Below, piece by piece: positions 21,526-31,207 of a stretch of DNA of 64,000 nucleotides. A program made the position numbers and the translations under genes. A model generated the notes under the pieces. The model made no database searches. It saw only the letters and a program-made list of their open reading frames with translations, and was not told the DNA's origin. The DNA comes from DASQZK01 sp963763215 (GTDB lineage Bacteria > Bacteroidota > Bacteroidia > Bacteroidales > GCA-2748055). The stretch lies in contig CAVXNX010000002.1 in NCBI GenBank assembly GCA_963763215.1, positions 310,001-374,000 of the forward strand. Direction: 5' to 3'. Position 1 is the stretch's first letter. Each line of letters opens with the position of its first letter.

Positions 21526-22401
21526 TTAAGCGCTCCGGGTCGTCATGGTACGGTCGATTTTTTTGATCAGGCCCTGTAAAACATTACCCGGTCCGGCTTC
21601 CGTAAAGGACGTGGCGCCGTCATGGATCATATTCAGGACCGTCTGGGTCCATCGTACCGGTGAGGTCAGCTGGTCAATGAGGTTTTTCCTGATCTCGTCG
21701 GGATCGGTGGAGGGAGCGGCATTGACATTCTGGTAAACGGGACAGACAGGCTTTGAAAAGGGTGTCGATGTGATGGCCTCGGCGAGCTCCTTCCGGGCCG
21801 GTTCCATCAGCGGGGAATGGAAAGCGCCCCCCACAGAGAGCTTGATGGCTCTTTTGGCGCCTCTTTCGGTCAGTTTTTCCACGGCAAGGTCGATCCCCCT
21901 GATGGATCCGGAGATCACGATCTGGCCCGGGCTGTTGTAATTGGCGGGAACGACCACCTCATCGATGGAAGCGCAGACTTCTTCGACGACTGCATCGTCG
22001 AGACCCAGGATGGCAGCCATCGTTGACGGTTCAATTTCACAGGCTTTCTGCATGGCTTCGGCACGTTTGGCCACCAGACGCAGACCGTCTTCAAACTGCA
22101 GGGCGCCATTGGCCACCAGGGCGGAAAACTCGCCGAGGGAATGACCGGCTACCATGTCGGGCCTGAACGCGTCGCCCAGTGTCCGGATCAGGATCACCGA
22201 ATGAAGGAATATGGCGGGTTGTGTGACCCTCGTCTGGCGCAGATCCTCTTCCGTCCCGTCAAACATCAGGTTGGTGATCCGGAACCCCAGAATCTCATCG
22301 GCCTTCAGGAATAAACTGGTGGCAATCTTGTTGTTCTCGTATAAATCCTTCCCCATGCCCGGGAACTGGGCTCCCTGTCCGGGAAAAACAAATGCATTCA
22401 T
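21526..22401 (-). CDS. fabD: Malonyl-CoA:ACP transacylase
   Basis: 291 residues, family length. FPGQGAQFPGMG at the N-terminus, catalytic elbow GHSLGEFSALVA (Ser about 91), and late His in GGAFHSPLMEPA. Loads malonyl onto acyl carrier protein for fatty acid synthesis. Single gene with its own TAnnTTTG box upstream and a strong terminator downstream. Confidence 0.95.
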   Translation of the reverse strand: MNAFVFPGQGAQFPGMGKDLYENNKIATSLFLKADEILGFRITNLMFDGTEEDLRQTRVTQPAIFLHSVILIRTLGDAFRPDMVAGHSLGEFSALVANGALQFEDGLRLVAKRAEAMQKACEIEPSTMAAILGLDDAVVEEVCASIDEVVVPANYNSPGQIVISGSIRGIDLAVEKLTERGAKRAIKLSVGGAFHSPLMEPARKELAEAITSTPFSKPVCPVYQNVNAAPSTDPDEIRKNLIDQLTSPVRWTQTVLNMIHDGATSFTEAGPGNVLQGLIKKIDRTMTTRSA

Positions 22402-22422
22402 AAATTTTCAGTTAACATTCGA

Positions 22423-22430
22423 CAAAAATA
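22423..22430 (-). promoter_or_regulatory. Possible -7 box (TATTTTTG) for fabD
   Basis: CAAAAATA on the plus strand, TAnnTTTG toward fabD, 21 bases before the ATG. No clear -33 partner. Confidence 0.4.
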
Positions 22431-22516
22431 GTGAGATATGTTTTAAAAACTAACTTTTCAAAATAAACTTTATCTAAACCGTAAGGCATCATGGCCGTTA
22501 TTTCACAAATTGAAAG

Positions 22517-23155
22517 TTAAATCAGGTGTGAACCGATGAGATGGATAAATTCTTCGCGTGTCCGGGCATTGTCGAGGAATTCACCGGTGAATGCCGAGGT
22601 GGTGGTGATTGAATTTTGCTTTTGTATTCCTCGCATGATCATGCACAAATGGCGGGCTTCAATCACGACGGCGACACCGAGGGGGTTAAGGGTTTCCTGG
22701 ATGCAATCGCGGATCTGGACCGTGAGCCGTTCCTGGACCTGCAGCCGGCGGGAGAAGGCCTCGGTCACCCGGGCGATCTTGCTGAGCCCTGTGATGTACC
22801 CGTTGGGAATATAGGCGATATGAGCCTTGCCGAAGAACGGGAGGAGGTGGTGTTCACAAAGGGAATACACTTCAATGTCCTTGACGATCACCATTTGCTG
22901 GTATTCTTCCTTGAACATGGCCGATTTCAGGATTTCGGCGGGGTCGATGCCATAGCCGTTTGTGAGGTACTGCATGGCTTTGGCAACCCGTTCAGGTGTT
23001 TTCAGGAGACCGTCGCGTGAGAGGTCCTCGCCGATGATCTCGAGGATGTTCCGGTAGTTTTCGCTGAGTTTGCCGGTTTGTTCCTCGTCATACCTGTCGA
23101 CGCGCTGATATCCGTTTTCACCGTTAAGGTCCCTGACTTTTTTTTCGAGTTCCAT
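22517..23155 (-). CDS. folE: GTP cyclohydrolase I
   Basis: 212 residues. The catalytic and zinc-binding stretch SLCEHHLLPFFGKAHIAY is intact, followed by GLSKIARVTEAFSRRLQ and a second zinc Cys in RHLCMIMRG. Makes 7,8-dihydroneopterin triphosphate for folate and for 7-deazaguanine. It starts 9 bases after queD, so the pair probably serves queuosine precursor synthesis as well as folate. Confidence 0.95.
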   Translation of the reverse strand: MELEKKVRDLNGENGYQRVDRYDEEQTGKLSENYRNILEIIGEDLSRDGLLKTPERVAKAMQYLTNGYGIDPAEILKSAMFKEEYQQMVIVKDIEVYSLCEHHLLPFFGKAHIAYIPNGYITGLSKIARVTEAFSRRLQVQERLTVQIRDCIQETLNPLGVAVVIEARHLCMIMRGIQKQNSITTTSAFTGEFLDNARTREEFIHLIGSHLI

Positions 23156-23164
23156 AAGCTGCCG

Positions 23165-23578
23165 TTAATTTCCAAAATATTCAACATGGTTATTTTCAGT
23201 CTCCTCAAGGAAGACCGAATGCAATTCGATCTTCATGTCCCGGACCGGTTTCTCGAGTTGTTCCCAGATCCCGACGGCCAGGTTCTCGGTTGACACCTTC
23301 CTTCCCTTCATGAAATCGACCTCCAGGTTTATATTTTTATGATCCAGTTTGTCGATGACCGTCTTTTTAATGATCCTGCTCAGAACTTTGAGATCGCAAA
23401 GATAGCCTATTTCAGGGTCAATTTCCCCTTTGACGGTCACCTTTAATACATAATTATGGCCGTGCCAGTTGGGATTTGAGCAGGCGCCGTAGACTTCAAA
23501 ATTCTTTTCGTCCGACCAGTTTTCATTGAATAGTCGGTGGGCGGCGCTGAACCGTTCCCTGCGCGTGATGTAGATCAT
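23165..23578 (-). CDS. queD: 6-carboxy-5,6,7,8-tetrahydropterin synthase
   Basis: 137 residues from the ATG at 23578 (MIYITRRERFSAAHRLF), the usual N-terminus; an open frame runs 24 codons further up without support. Zinc His in FSAAHR and the WHGHNY pair, catalytic Cys in YGACSNPN, and late Glu in STENLAVGIWEQL. Converts the FolE product in queuosine synthesis. Co-directional with folE (9-base gap). Confidence 0.93.
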   Translation of the reverse strand: MIYITRRERFSAAHRLFNENWSDEKNFEVYGACSNPNWHGHNYVLKVTVKGEIDPEIGYLCDLKVLSRIIKKTVIDKLDHKNINLEVDFMKGRKVSTENLAVGIWEQLEKPVRDMKIELHSVFLEETENNHVEYFGN

Positions 23579-23697
23579 AGTACCAGGTTTGTTTTTGTCC
23601 GGGTTCCGAAGTCTTCCGGTCATCCGCATGCTTCGGGATGGGCCGGTCATGTCCGAAATACCCGGACAGGATATGACAAATTAAGCGTTTTAAATGT

Positions 23698-23705
23698 TAA
23701 TTTTG
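23698..23705 (+). promoter_or_regulatory. Possible -7 box (TAATTTTG) for mqnB-mqnD
   Basis: Exact TAnnTTTG about 106 bases before the mqnB ATG, in the divergent spacer with queD. Confidence 0.3.
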
Positions 23706-23811
23706 AGAGGTCAAAATGTAAAGATATGAAATTCACCGGATTGCAGGATGGCCTGTTTCCGGGACCGTGCGTTTCCCCGCTCATGGTATCAAAGATCTTA
23801 TTGATAAGGTT

Positions 23812-24480
23812 ATGAAGCTATTGATCGTCATCCCGTCCGATTCCGAATGTTCAGGTATCATCAAAACATTTCCGCACTTAAAAAGTTTAAACCGGCAACC
23901 GGGACGGGTTTTTGCGGATGTCCTGGTCCCGGGTCCCGCCGGACCCCCGATGATCTATCACCTCACCAAAAGATTGGCCGCCGGTCGCTATGACCTTGTC
24001 GTACTGGCCGGTATATGCGGGAGCTACCGGCAGGAATTCAATGGCGGGACCGTTCTGAGGGTGAGACGCGACCGTTTTGCCGATCTCGGCGCCGGAAGCC
24101 CTGAAGGCTTTTTGACGGCGGAATCGCTCGGCCTTTTTGGTGACGGTGAAGCCTGGTCGGCCGGCTGGATGGATGACCGGCCGGGACCTGCCCAACCCTT
24201 TCTTCAACGTCTGCCGGGCGTTTCGGGTATCACGGTGAACACGGTGACCGGAACGGAGGAAACGCGGAAGGAAATGCAGGGAAGGTACGATCCCGACACG
24301 GAAAGCATGGAAGGAGCGGCATTTTTTTATGTTTGCCGCCACGAAAAGGTTAATTTTGTGCAATTGCGAGCAGTTTCCAACCCGGTGGGACCCCGGGACC
24401 GGGAAAGATGGGAGATAAAAGCAGCCCTGGATGCCCTGGCCGGAGAGCTCGAACGCTTAATAACGGAACTTCATGAATAA
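23812..24480 (+). CDS. mqnB: Futalosine hydrolase
   Basis: About 222 residues from the ATG at 23812 (MKLLIVIPSDSE). Nucleoside-phosphorylase fold: LAGICGSYR, catalytic area ESMEGAAFFYVC and ending motif QLRAVSNPVGPRDR typical of MqnB. Cleaves futalosine to dehypoxanthine futalosine in menaquinone synthesis. Its stop overlaps the mqnD start by 8 bases, confirming a menaquinone operon. Confidence 0.93.
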   Translation: MKLLIVIPSDSECSGIIKTFPHLKSLNRQPGRVFADVLVPGPAGPPMIYHLTKRLAAGRYDLVVLAGICGSYRQEFNGGTVLRVRRDRFADLGAGSPEGFLTAESLGLFGDGEAWSAGWMDDRPGPAQPFLQRLPGVSGITVNTVTGTEETRKEMQGRYDPDTESMEGAAFFYVCRHEKVNFVQLRAVSNPVGPRDRERWEIKAALDALAGELERLITELHE

Positions 24481-25303
24481 GCTGAGACTTGGATTTTCAA
24501 CCTGCCCCAACGATACGTTCATGTTCGACGCCATGGTGAACGGGCGGATCGACACAATGGGACTCGATATTGACGTCACCATGGCCGATATCGAACAGTT
24601 GAACCGGATGATCCTCGCCGGTGAACTCGACATTTCAAAAATCAGCTTTGCCGCCTATCCGGCCGTGGCCGGGAAATTTCTGATCATGAACGCCGGAAGC
24701 GCTGTGGGATACGAAAACGGGCCCCTGATCATCAGCCGTCACAGGATCTATCCCGATGAACTGCCCGATGTGCATATGGCCATCCCCGGGATCCATACCA
24801 CGGCAAACCATTTGCTGGAGATCCTGTTCCCGCCGGTCAGAAAGAAGACGGAGTACCTGTTCTCCGATATCGAAGAAGCTGTCATGGAGAATGAGGCCGA
24901 TGCCGGACTGATCATCCATGAAACACGGTTTACCTATCAAAAAAAAGGATTGCTGAAAGTGGCCGATCTGGGGGAAACCTGGGAAAAATCATTTCACGTT
25001 CCCGTCCCCCTGGGCGGTATCATCATCAACCGCAGCCTGGGACGGGATGTCATCGATAAGGCCGACCGGCTGATGCGGCAAAGCGTCGAATTCGCCTTTG
25101 CAAATCCCGGGGCTTCGGAACAGTTCATCAGTCAGCATGCACAGGACCTGAGCAGCGATGTTGTCAGGCGGCATATCGAACTCTATGTCAACACGTTTTC
25201 CATCGCGCTCGGCACAGAAGGTCGCAGGGCCATCGAATTCTTTTTTGAAAAGGGTGAGGAAAAGGGCTTGTTTGAATCGGGGCGGGACGGCATTTTTGTC
25301 TGA
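24473..25303 (+). CDS. mqnD: 1,4-dihydroxy-6-naphthoate synthase
   Basis: 276 residues. N-terminus LGFSTCPNDTFMFDAMV is diagnostic, and GIHTTANHLL and the HETRFTYQKKGL stretch fit. It converts cyclic dehypoxanthine futalosine to 1,4-dihydroxy-6-naphthoate. With mqnB it shows that this organism makes menaquinone through futalosine, matching the quinone-reducing NQR enzyme nearby. Confidence 0.95.
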   Translation: MNKLRLGFSTCPNDTFMFDAMVNGRIDTMGLDIDVTMADIEQLNRMILAGELDISKISFAAYPAVAGKFLIMNAGSAVGYENGPLIISRHRIYPDELPDVHMAIPGIHTTANHLLEILFPPVRKKTEYLFSDIEEAVMENEADAGLIIHETRFTYQKKGLLKVADLGETWEKSFHVPVPLGGIIINRSLGRDVIDKADRLMRQSVEFAFANPGASEQFISQHAQDLSSDVVRRHIELYVNTFSIALGTEGRRAIEFFFEKGEEKGLFESGRDGIFV

Positions 25304-25347
25304 CCCCGGGGCCCAATGCAGTGCGGAAACATTAAAAAATCAACATC

Positions 25348-26313
25348 ATGATCGTCATCACCGGAGCGGCCGGCTTTATTGGCAGCAACCTGCACGCCAG
25401 GCTGAATGAGGAAAACTACAAAGATATCGTCATCGTAGATGATTTCACCAGGGCCGACAAAAAGCCCAACTACGCGAAAAAGATCTTTTCACAAATGGTG
25501 GACCGGCGCGAATTCATTGGATGGCTGCACCGGAACCAGGCCGGGGTTCAGTTCGTTTTTCACCTGGGAGCACGGACCGATACCACGGAGTTCGACTGGC
25601 AGGTTTTCGAGGAGCTGAATCTTGAATACTCAAAGGAGGTCTGGAACACCTGTGCCCTGTACGGCATCCCTCTGCTGTACGCTTCTTCTGCGGCTACCTA
25701 TGGCGCCGGCGAACACGGTTATCCTGACGATCATGCCGTGATTCCCCTGCTCGAACCCCTGAATCCTTACGGCCGATCGAAAAATGAGTTTGACAAGTGG
25801 GTCCTTACCCGTGAAAAAACGCCCTCCTTCTGGGCAGGGATGAAATTTTTCAATGTTTACGGTCCGAACGAATATCACAAGGGGAGGATGGCCTCCGTCG
25901 TCTTCCACGCCTTCAGGCAAATCAGCGAAACGGGGAGGATGAAGCTTTTCCGTTCACACCGGCCGGATTATCCCGACGGCGGACAACTTCGCGATTTTAT
26001 TTATGTCGCTGACGTGGTCGATGTTCTGTATTTTTTCATGCTTCACCGGAAGAATTCCGGGATCTACAACCTGGGAACGGGGAAGGCCGAGACGTTCAAT
26101 GAACTGGTGACCCAGACATTCAGGGCCATGGGAAAGGAAACCGTGATCGAATACATTGATACACCGGAGGATATCCGCGATAAATACCAGTATTTTACCG
26201 AGGCCCGGATGTCGAAACTCCGGAGCGCCGGCTATGCCAAAAAATTCCGGCCTCTCTCGGAGGGTGTGCCGGATTACGTGAAGAATTACCTCATGGGAGG
26301 CCGATACCGGTAA
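25348..26313 (+). CDS. hldD: ADP-L-glycero-D-manno-heptose 6-epimerase
   Basis: 321 residues, short-chain dehydrogenase fold. NAD(P) motif TGAAGFIGSNL at the start, catalytic SSAATYGAG and YGRSK (YxxxK), and FNVYGPNEYHKGRMASV typical of HldD. Last step in making ADP-heptose for the lipopolysaccharide core; gmhB at 42.2-42.7 kb serves the same path. Starts 44 bases after mqnD, possibly in the same transcript. Confidence 0.93.
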   Translation: MIVITGAAGFIGSNLHARLNEENYKDIVIVDDFTRADKKPNYAKKIFSQMVDRREFIGWLHRNQAGVQFVFHLGARTDTTEFDWQVFEELNLEYSKEVWNTCALYGIPLLYASSAATYGAGEHGYPDDHAVIPLLEPLNPYGRSKNEFDKWVLTREKTPSFWAGMKFFNVYGPNEYHKGRMASVVFHAFRQISETGRMKLFRSHRPDYPDGGQLRDFIYVADVVDVLYFFMLHRKNSGIYNLGTGKAETFNELVTQTFRAMGKETVIEYIDTPEDIRDKYQYFTEARMSKLRSAGYAKKFRPLSEGVPDYVKNYLMGGRYR

Positions 26314-26473
26314 ACCGTTTGAAAATGAAGCGGTAATGCTTTGCTCACCGCCGGGTCCTGTTCACGGCCTGTTCACCCGGCCGCTTTGTTTCCCGCATGA
26401 CGCGCAGGTTATAGGATTTGATAAAAAAATTCCATAAACTTGTTTTAAATTACTGCAAATAAAAATTGCCCAT

Positions 26474-28280
26474 ATGGACAAGGTTTCCATCTACATTAAG
26501 AAGCTGATTGCCCTGGCGCTCTCGGCTTTCCTAATGTTGCTCCTTCTCAGGTTCATTCCCCTGGTTCCCGCACTTGCCTTCGGATTCCTTGTTCTCTCCT
26601 TTCTGCATTTCAACATCACGGGCGAAAAACCGGCCTACCTTTTCGGTTTGTCGCAGAGTGACGCCTATCTTGAGGAAAAAGGCGGGTTCTGGTTACTTTT
26701 CCGGTGGATACTCCTGCTGTTCGGTTTCCTCTATGACCTGGTTGTATGGACGGTGAACGGTGTCTATGTCCTCTTTCTGATCTTCATCGATATTCTTTTG
26801 CTGATCAAGACCATCATCTTCTGGATCATCCATGCTGTGATCTGGTTCCTGGCGCTGTTTGTACCGCCGCTCGTTTTCATCTACCGGATGGTGATCCATT
26901 ACCTCATCCTGTGGCCGTGGTGGATTTACCGGCTGACGTTCCGGAATGCCGGCCTGAGCGTCAACGGCAATTTCTTCCGTATTGCGTACCGGGGGGCGGC
27001 CCTGTCGATCTTCATCCTGCTGCTCTTTTACGGTGCCGGCATCCTGACCGGTGCTCCGGTGATCGGGGCTTTCGGTATCGTTTTCTGCATCCTCCCGGTG
27101 ATCTGGGCTTTCGGGGAGATATCGGCCATGCGGTTTGAGAACCGGTGGAACGCCGGGTTCAGTGATGTCAGATTCCGCTTCCGGAGCGGTTTCGATGCCG
27201 TGAGGTCGGTGTTGTTTTACCTTACCATCATGCTGGCCGGGATCCTGATCGAAATCGTTCTGGACATGCTTGGGTGGATCCCGGGAGGAGGATTGTCGCT
27301 GCTTGGCATCACCCTGAACATCAATACCTTCGTTACGCTGGTCCTGCTTTTTGTCTTTGTCATCCTCCTGTTCGCCTCCCTCATGATCCCGCCCCACGTG
27401 GTGTACGATCCCCATTTCAGCAACCGGCTTTCCGAAAGTGTGAAGTTCCTCGGCGTGATCGGCCGAAGATTTCTGCGGTACCTCCTGTCGCTTATCCCGG
27501 CGACATTTTTCAGTGCTGTCCTCGCCGTGATTCCGGCCATCATCGTGGCACTCGCCGTTTATATCACACTCAATGTTAAAAACGCCATCATCGATGCCCG
27601 GATCACGAGGCTTCATCATGCCGCTGCCGTTATGGAAGGAGTACCGGGACAGGAGATGCAGGACAAGGCCGACAGACTTGAATATTTTAAGGATTTCCCG
27701 GCGAATATATTCACCGGATTCACCGACATCAAAGCCCTCAGGCAGAAGAAAATATCGATGGAGGAATCCTACTCCGGGAGACAGGGAGAGATGAACCGGG
27801 GCAACAATGCCTTCAGAAGTGAACTGGACTCCCTCACGTCCGCTCTCCGGAACCGCCAGGCAGCGGGAGATACACTGGCATCGTCCGAGATGGATGGCCG
27901 TATTCAAGGCAGGACTGACAGATTTTGATAAATGGAAAAAGACCGGGAACGCAGAGCTGGAGAAAATGCGGCTTGTAATCCGTGATCTGAAAAGCCGGAC
28001 CACGCAGCTTCCTGTCGCCTTCTTTCTCACCATCGTCTGGATCGCCCTGTTCGGGGGCCTCGTTGTGGCGGTGATCATGGCCTACCTGGGCAATGTTTTC
28101 TTCGACCTCTATGGAATGCGGGAAGATGAACGGCCGACATACTGGCGGAAGGTCGCCAGGGAGATGCACCAGAAGGACAGGAACCAGCCGCTGCTCGGTT
28201 TCACCCTGCTCATCGTTCTTGTGCTCATTGTCGTTGCGATTGTCTTTTTCCGCGGTACGGGCATGCCGTTTTCCGGGTGA
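26474..28280 (+). CDS. Large multi-pass membrane protein of unknown function, frameshifted
   Basis: About 601 residues when one T of the tttt run at 27923-27926 is removed; QGRTDRF then continues into DKWKKTGNAELEK. About ten hydrophobic segments fill residues 10-370. A polar, probably coiled stretch (about 375-505) follows, then two more membrane segments (PVAFFLTIVWIALFGG and LLGFTLLIVLVLIVVAI). No enzyme motif is visible and I do not recognise the family. Isolated between hldD and the repeat-flanked DUF1858 gene. Confidence 0.75.
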
Positions 28281-28398
28281 GGGGCCTGATGCCCTGGTAT
28301 CCGTTTTCCGTTGCTAAATCCTTTCAACACCTGCCCTAAGGGTGAATCCGGAAGGGAAGTACCGGCATGAAACACCGGCCGATTTGCCCTGACGATCC

Positions 28399-28562
28399 TA
28401 TTTAGCGCTTGCAAGAAAACGCCAATAGCTGCGTTATGCTCGACTTCAAAACAGTCATTTACGAATAGTAAACTCCTGTTTTTCAGTCATCGCAAGCCTT
28501 GCTCTTGACGTTTTCTTATCAAGCACGGCTAAAAAACATGAGTTTTCTTTCGACACTATTTA
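28399..28562. repeat. Hairpin repeat element, copy 1
   Basis: About 164 bases, nearly identical to 28848-29012 (differences: gcgctt/gtgctt, gctcttg/gcttttg, one indel near the right end). Each copy is a long imperfect palindrome: arms of about 57 bases pair from GCTTGCAAGAAAACG on the left to CGTTTTCTTATCAAGC on the right, closing on an inner 15-base stem (AAAACAGTCATTTAC / GTAAACTCCTGTTTT) around GAATA. ATTTA occurs at both ends. A REP-like or MITE-like mobile element is likely. Its right edge contains the stop codon of the DUF1858 gene. Confidence 0.85.
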
Positions 28563-28771
28563 TCGAACTGGTCCCTGAGTTTGTTGAGATCCCTGACGAG
28601 GTTCTCCACCTCTTCCTTTTCCATTCCTTTTTCCCGTGCAGCTTCTTCCAGCGTGCCCCAGACCGGCTCACCACAGGCGATGCATACAATCCCTTTTTCC
28701 GATAGGTATTTTACTGAAGCGGGCAGAACATTTACCAGGTCTTCAATGGCGATTTCCTTTTTTATGGTCAT
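28556..28771 (-). CDS. DUF1858 domain protein
   Basis: 71 residues: MTIKKEIAIEDLVNVLP, then the signature CIACGEPVWGTLEEAA with a CxxC pair, then a charged helix. Members occur alone or fused to hybrid-cluster or redox proteins; function is not settled, and the Cys pair suggests metal or redox. The TAG stop lies within repeat copy 1, so the last residues are set by the element. TAnnTTTG box 22 bases upstream. Confidence 0.8.
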   Translation of the reverse strand: MTIKKEIAIEDLVNVLPASVKYLSEKGIVCIACGEPVWGTLEEAAREKGMEKEEVENLVRDLNKLRDQFDK

Positions 28772-28793
28772 GGCTGATTGGTTTTACCGGCAG

Positions 28794-28801
28794 CAAAATT
28801 A
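28794..28801 (-). promoter_or_regulatory. Possible -7 box (TAATTTTG) for the DUF1858 gene
   Basis: CAAAATTA on the plus strand, TAnnTTTG toward the gene, 22 bases before its ATG. Confidence 0.4.
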
Positions 28802-28847
28802 ATCATTTTTTCGCACATTTCGTGAAGCGCCGAATGGGGCAGTGGTT

Positions 28848-29012
28848 TATTTAGTGCTTGCAAGAAAACGCCAATAGCTGCGTTATGCTCGACTTCAAAA
28901 CAGTCATTTACGAATAGTAAACTCCTGTTTTTCAGTCATCGCAAGCCTTGCTTTTGACGTTTTCTTATCAAGCACGGCTAAAAAACATGAGTTTTCTTTC
29001 TGACACTATTTA
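28848..29012. repeat. Hairpin repeat element, copy 2
   Basis: Second, directly repeated copy, 449 bases from the first, with the same inner and outer stems. The two copies bracket the DUF1858 gene. This one ends about 60 bases before the HD-domain gene and could place a hairpin in its leader. Confidence 0.85.
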
Positions 29013-29072
29013 CAAAGTTACGGGACATCTGCCGGATCGAAGAAAAATGGTTAATTTCGGCTTTAAAAAAAG

Positions 29073-29627
29073 ATGAAACGTGACGACGCCTTTGCCCTGC
29101 TGAAATCCTACGTCAGCAATGATAAAATGATCATTCATTCTCTCTGTTCCGAAGCGGTGATGCGGGCGATCGCCAGGCACCTCGGCAGGGACGAGGAAAA
29201 ATACGGCCTGGCGGGACTGCTGCACGACATCGATGTGGAAGTGACGAATGCCGACCCCAGGACCCATGGTCTGGTTTCCGTGGAAATCCTCAGCGAGAAC
29301 GGTGTTGACGGCGACATCATCGACGCCATCAGCATGCACAATGAGGAAGCGACCGGGAAAGAACGAAGCGGTGAGTTTGAACATGCGCTGGCTGCCGGGG
29401 AGACCATCACCGGACTGATCTATGCGACGACGCTGGTATACCCGGAACGCAAAATCGTCGCCGTAAAATACAAATCGGTGCGGAAACGCATGAATGAGAA
29501 AGCTTTCGCTGCCTCTGTGAAACGGGAAAATATCATGGAATGCGAAAAGATCGGCATTCCCCTCGATGAATTCATCCGGCTCTCGGTCGATGCCATGCGC
29601 GGGATCAGCGATGCGATCGGACTTTAG
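29073..29627 (+). CDS. HD-domain phosphohydrolase-like protein
   Basis: 184 residues. Metal-binding pattern: early His (MIIHSLCSEAVM), HD pair in LAGLLHDIDVE, a third His in SMHNEEATG, and a late Asp region. Family members hydrolyse phosphoester or nucleotide substrates in the cytosol; the substrate is unknown. Stand-alone gene directly after repeat copy 2 and convergent with the DUF5103 gene. Confidence 0.85.
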   Translation: MKRDDAFALLKSYVSNDKMIIHSLCSEAVMRAIARHLGRDEEKYGLAGLLHDIDVEVTNADPRTHGLVSVEILSENGVDGDIIDAISMHNEEATGKERSGEFEHALAAGETITGLIYATTLVYPERKIVAVKYKSVRKRMNEKAFAASVKRENIMECEKIGIPLDEFIRLSVDAMRGISDAIGL

Positions 29628-29678
29628 GAATGGGGGAAGGCGATCCGGAAGCTCATCCGAAAAAATCGCAACGGAAAA

Positions 29679-31004
29679 TCACCGGTTCGGCTCATTATCG
29701 GAATTGCCCTGGTGCAATGAATTGGCGATCTGGTAACCGATCAGGCGTTCGTATCTCGATGTGGTGCCGTGGAAATAGACCAGGATGATATAGTCATTTT
29801 CCGTCTCGTAATGATTCCCTTCCGTCTCTTCGATGCTCGCCTGAGTTGAATCGTCGCTGATGATCCCGTATTCATAATTGTAATACCCCTGCTTGAGGGT
29901 AAGGGTGAGGGTATAGGCGGAGGAATCGGCATTGTAGGTCATTTTGTTCCGGTCGTCATATACCCAGTCAGTCAGTTCCCCCATCACATAGACATTGCTG
30001 TTGCCAGGCAGCCGGTCCATGGGCAGGGTAAAGTTTACCATGGCATAATCGGCATCGGTGTCGTTGTTGTTTTCCTCCTGAACTTCGATGTAGTACCTCC
30101 CGTTGAGGTCATCTTCAAAAAAATACATTTTTCCTCCCCTGAGCGGGTCGGGGAAGAGGTCGACCACATAATGATCCTGCTTGAATTCAACATCCTTGAT
30201 ATAGGGAGACTGATACCGGAAACTTTTCATATCGAACCACCGGAATTCATTTCCGGCCATAAAAACATTTTCACTGTTATAGTCATAATCGAGCACACCG
30301 CTTCGGTCGTACAGGGGTTTGAGGTTGGTGATGGCATTGTCGGGTCGCCCGTTCTGAAGAACGGTCACCTTGACTTCGCTGTAGGGATCCCGGATGGGGA
30401 AGGATCCGTAATTGATGGTGAAGTCGACCTCCTGCCCGTCATCCCGGTACATCGAAAGGGAAGGTCTTTTGATGGAAGCTCTGACGTCGACGATTTTTTC
30501 AGCCACGTAAAACCGTTTGATGAAGACCACGTCGTCTTCATTGTAGTCTTCATAAACGATGATGGCATAATTTCCGGCCACTTTGAACCGGACATCATCG
30601 TTGGGCAGTTTCAGGCTGTAATGGACATAACGGAAATAGGTGTTGAAGGAGTGCTCGTAATCGGTGATCTGGTTCTGGAGAAATCCCTCGATGTATTCGT
30701 TCTCATTGAGGGTGGAGGGTGTCCAGTCGGCATCGCAGAGGACAATCTTGTAGTAGTAATTTTTAATTTGATCCGAAATATCGTCAAAACTCAATAAAAG
30801 ACGAACCGGTCCGTTAAGATCAATGATGGGATAACTGAGCTTCCATCCTTCTCGATGAATATTGACCGTCTTGATGTTATCCTTGAAAATTCCCGGTTTC
30901 ACCGGACCATCATCGTAGGACGGGAAGGGGGCAACGGCGGCTAACCGGCTGACGGAAAGCAGTGTCGCCAGCAATAGTGTTATTGAGCGAACAGTACTGG
31001 ACAT
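29679..31004 (-). CDS. DUF5103 / type IX secretion plug-type protein
   Basis: About 441 residues from ATG 31004 (MSSTVRSITLLLATLLSVS, a signal peptide); an ATG at 31028 is the alternative. Beta-rich, with IVLCDADWTPSTLNENEYIEG and a C-terminal domain containing NVYVMGELTDW and GYYNYEYGI. This is the DUF5103 family; one member was described as the plug that closes the SprA pore of the type IX secretion system. It fits with the PorE-like proteins further along. Intact. No other T9SS core gene (sprA, porV, gldKLMN) is in the window. Confidence 0.8.
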   Translation of the reverse strand: MSSTVRSITLLLATLLSVSRLAAVAPFPSYDDGPVKPGIFKDNIKTVNIHREGWKLSYPIIDLNGPVRLLLSFDDISDQIKNYYYKIVLCDADWTPSTLNENEYIEGFLQNQITDYEHSFNTYFRYVHYSLKLPNDDVRFKVAGNYAIIVYEDYNEDDVVFIKRFYVAEKIVDVRASIKRPSLSMYRDDGQEVDFTINYGSFPIRDPYSEVKVTVLQNGRPDNAITNLKPLYDRSGVLDYDYNSENVFMAGNEFRWFDMKSFRYQSPYIKDVEFKQDHYVVDLFPDPLRGGKMYFFEDDLNGRYYIEVQEENNNDTDADYAMVNFTLPMDRLPGNSNVYVMGELTDWVYDDRNKMTYNADSSAYTLTLTLKQGYYNYEYGIISDDSTQASIEETEGNHYETENDYIILVYFHGTTSRYERLIGYQIANSLHQGNSDNEPNR

Positions 31005-31168
31005 CGGTTTGTTATTTAGTAGGTTCATTCAAATAACGGTTTTTTATTGATTATGTTTTAAAACAATTACCTTTGAAAACCCCAAAGGTCAAATATCAAT
31101 AGATGTATAATTCTATATTTTTGCAGCTGTTTTTTTGTCATTTAAAAAGGATCAAAATTAAAAATAAC

Positions 31169-31176
31169 TATTTTTG
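31169..31176 (+). promoter_or_regulatory. Possible -7 box (TATTTTTG) for the nqr operon
   Basis: Exact TAnnTTTG, 31 bases before the nqrA ATG, in a very AT-rich 180-base spacer. A second match (TATTTTTG) lies at 31116-31123. Confidence 0.4.
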
Positions 31177-31207
31177 TCACGTTTTTTAAATAACAATATT
31201 CTTAAAG

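Noticed and set aside
26693..28078. Minus-strand open frame of 461 codons
   Set aside because: Mirror frame of the membrane protein gene; rich in Asp, Arg, Gln and Pro, with no domain and no start context.
28399..29012. CRISPR array
   Set aside because: Only two copies, 165 bases each, separated by a gene; not a repeat-spacer pattern.
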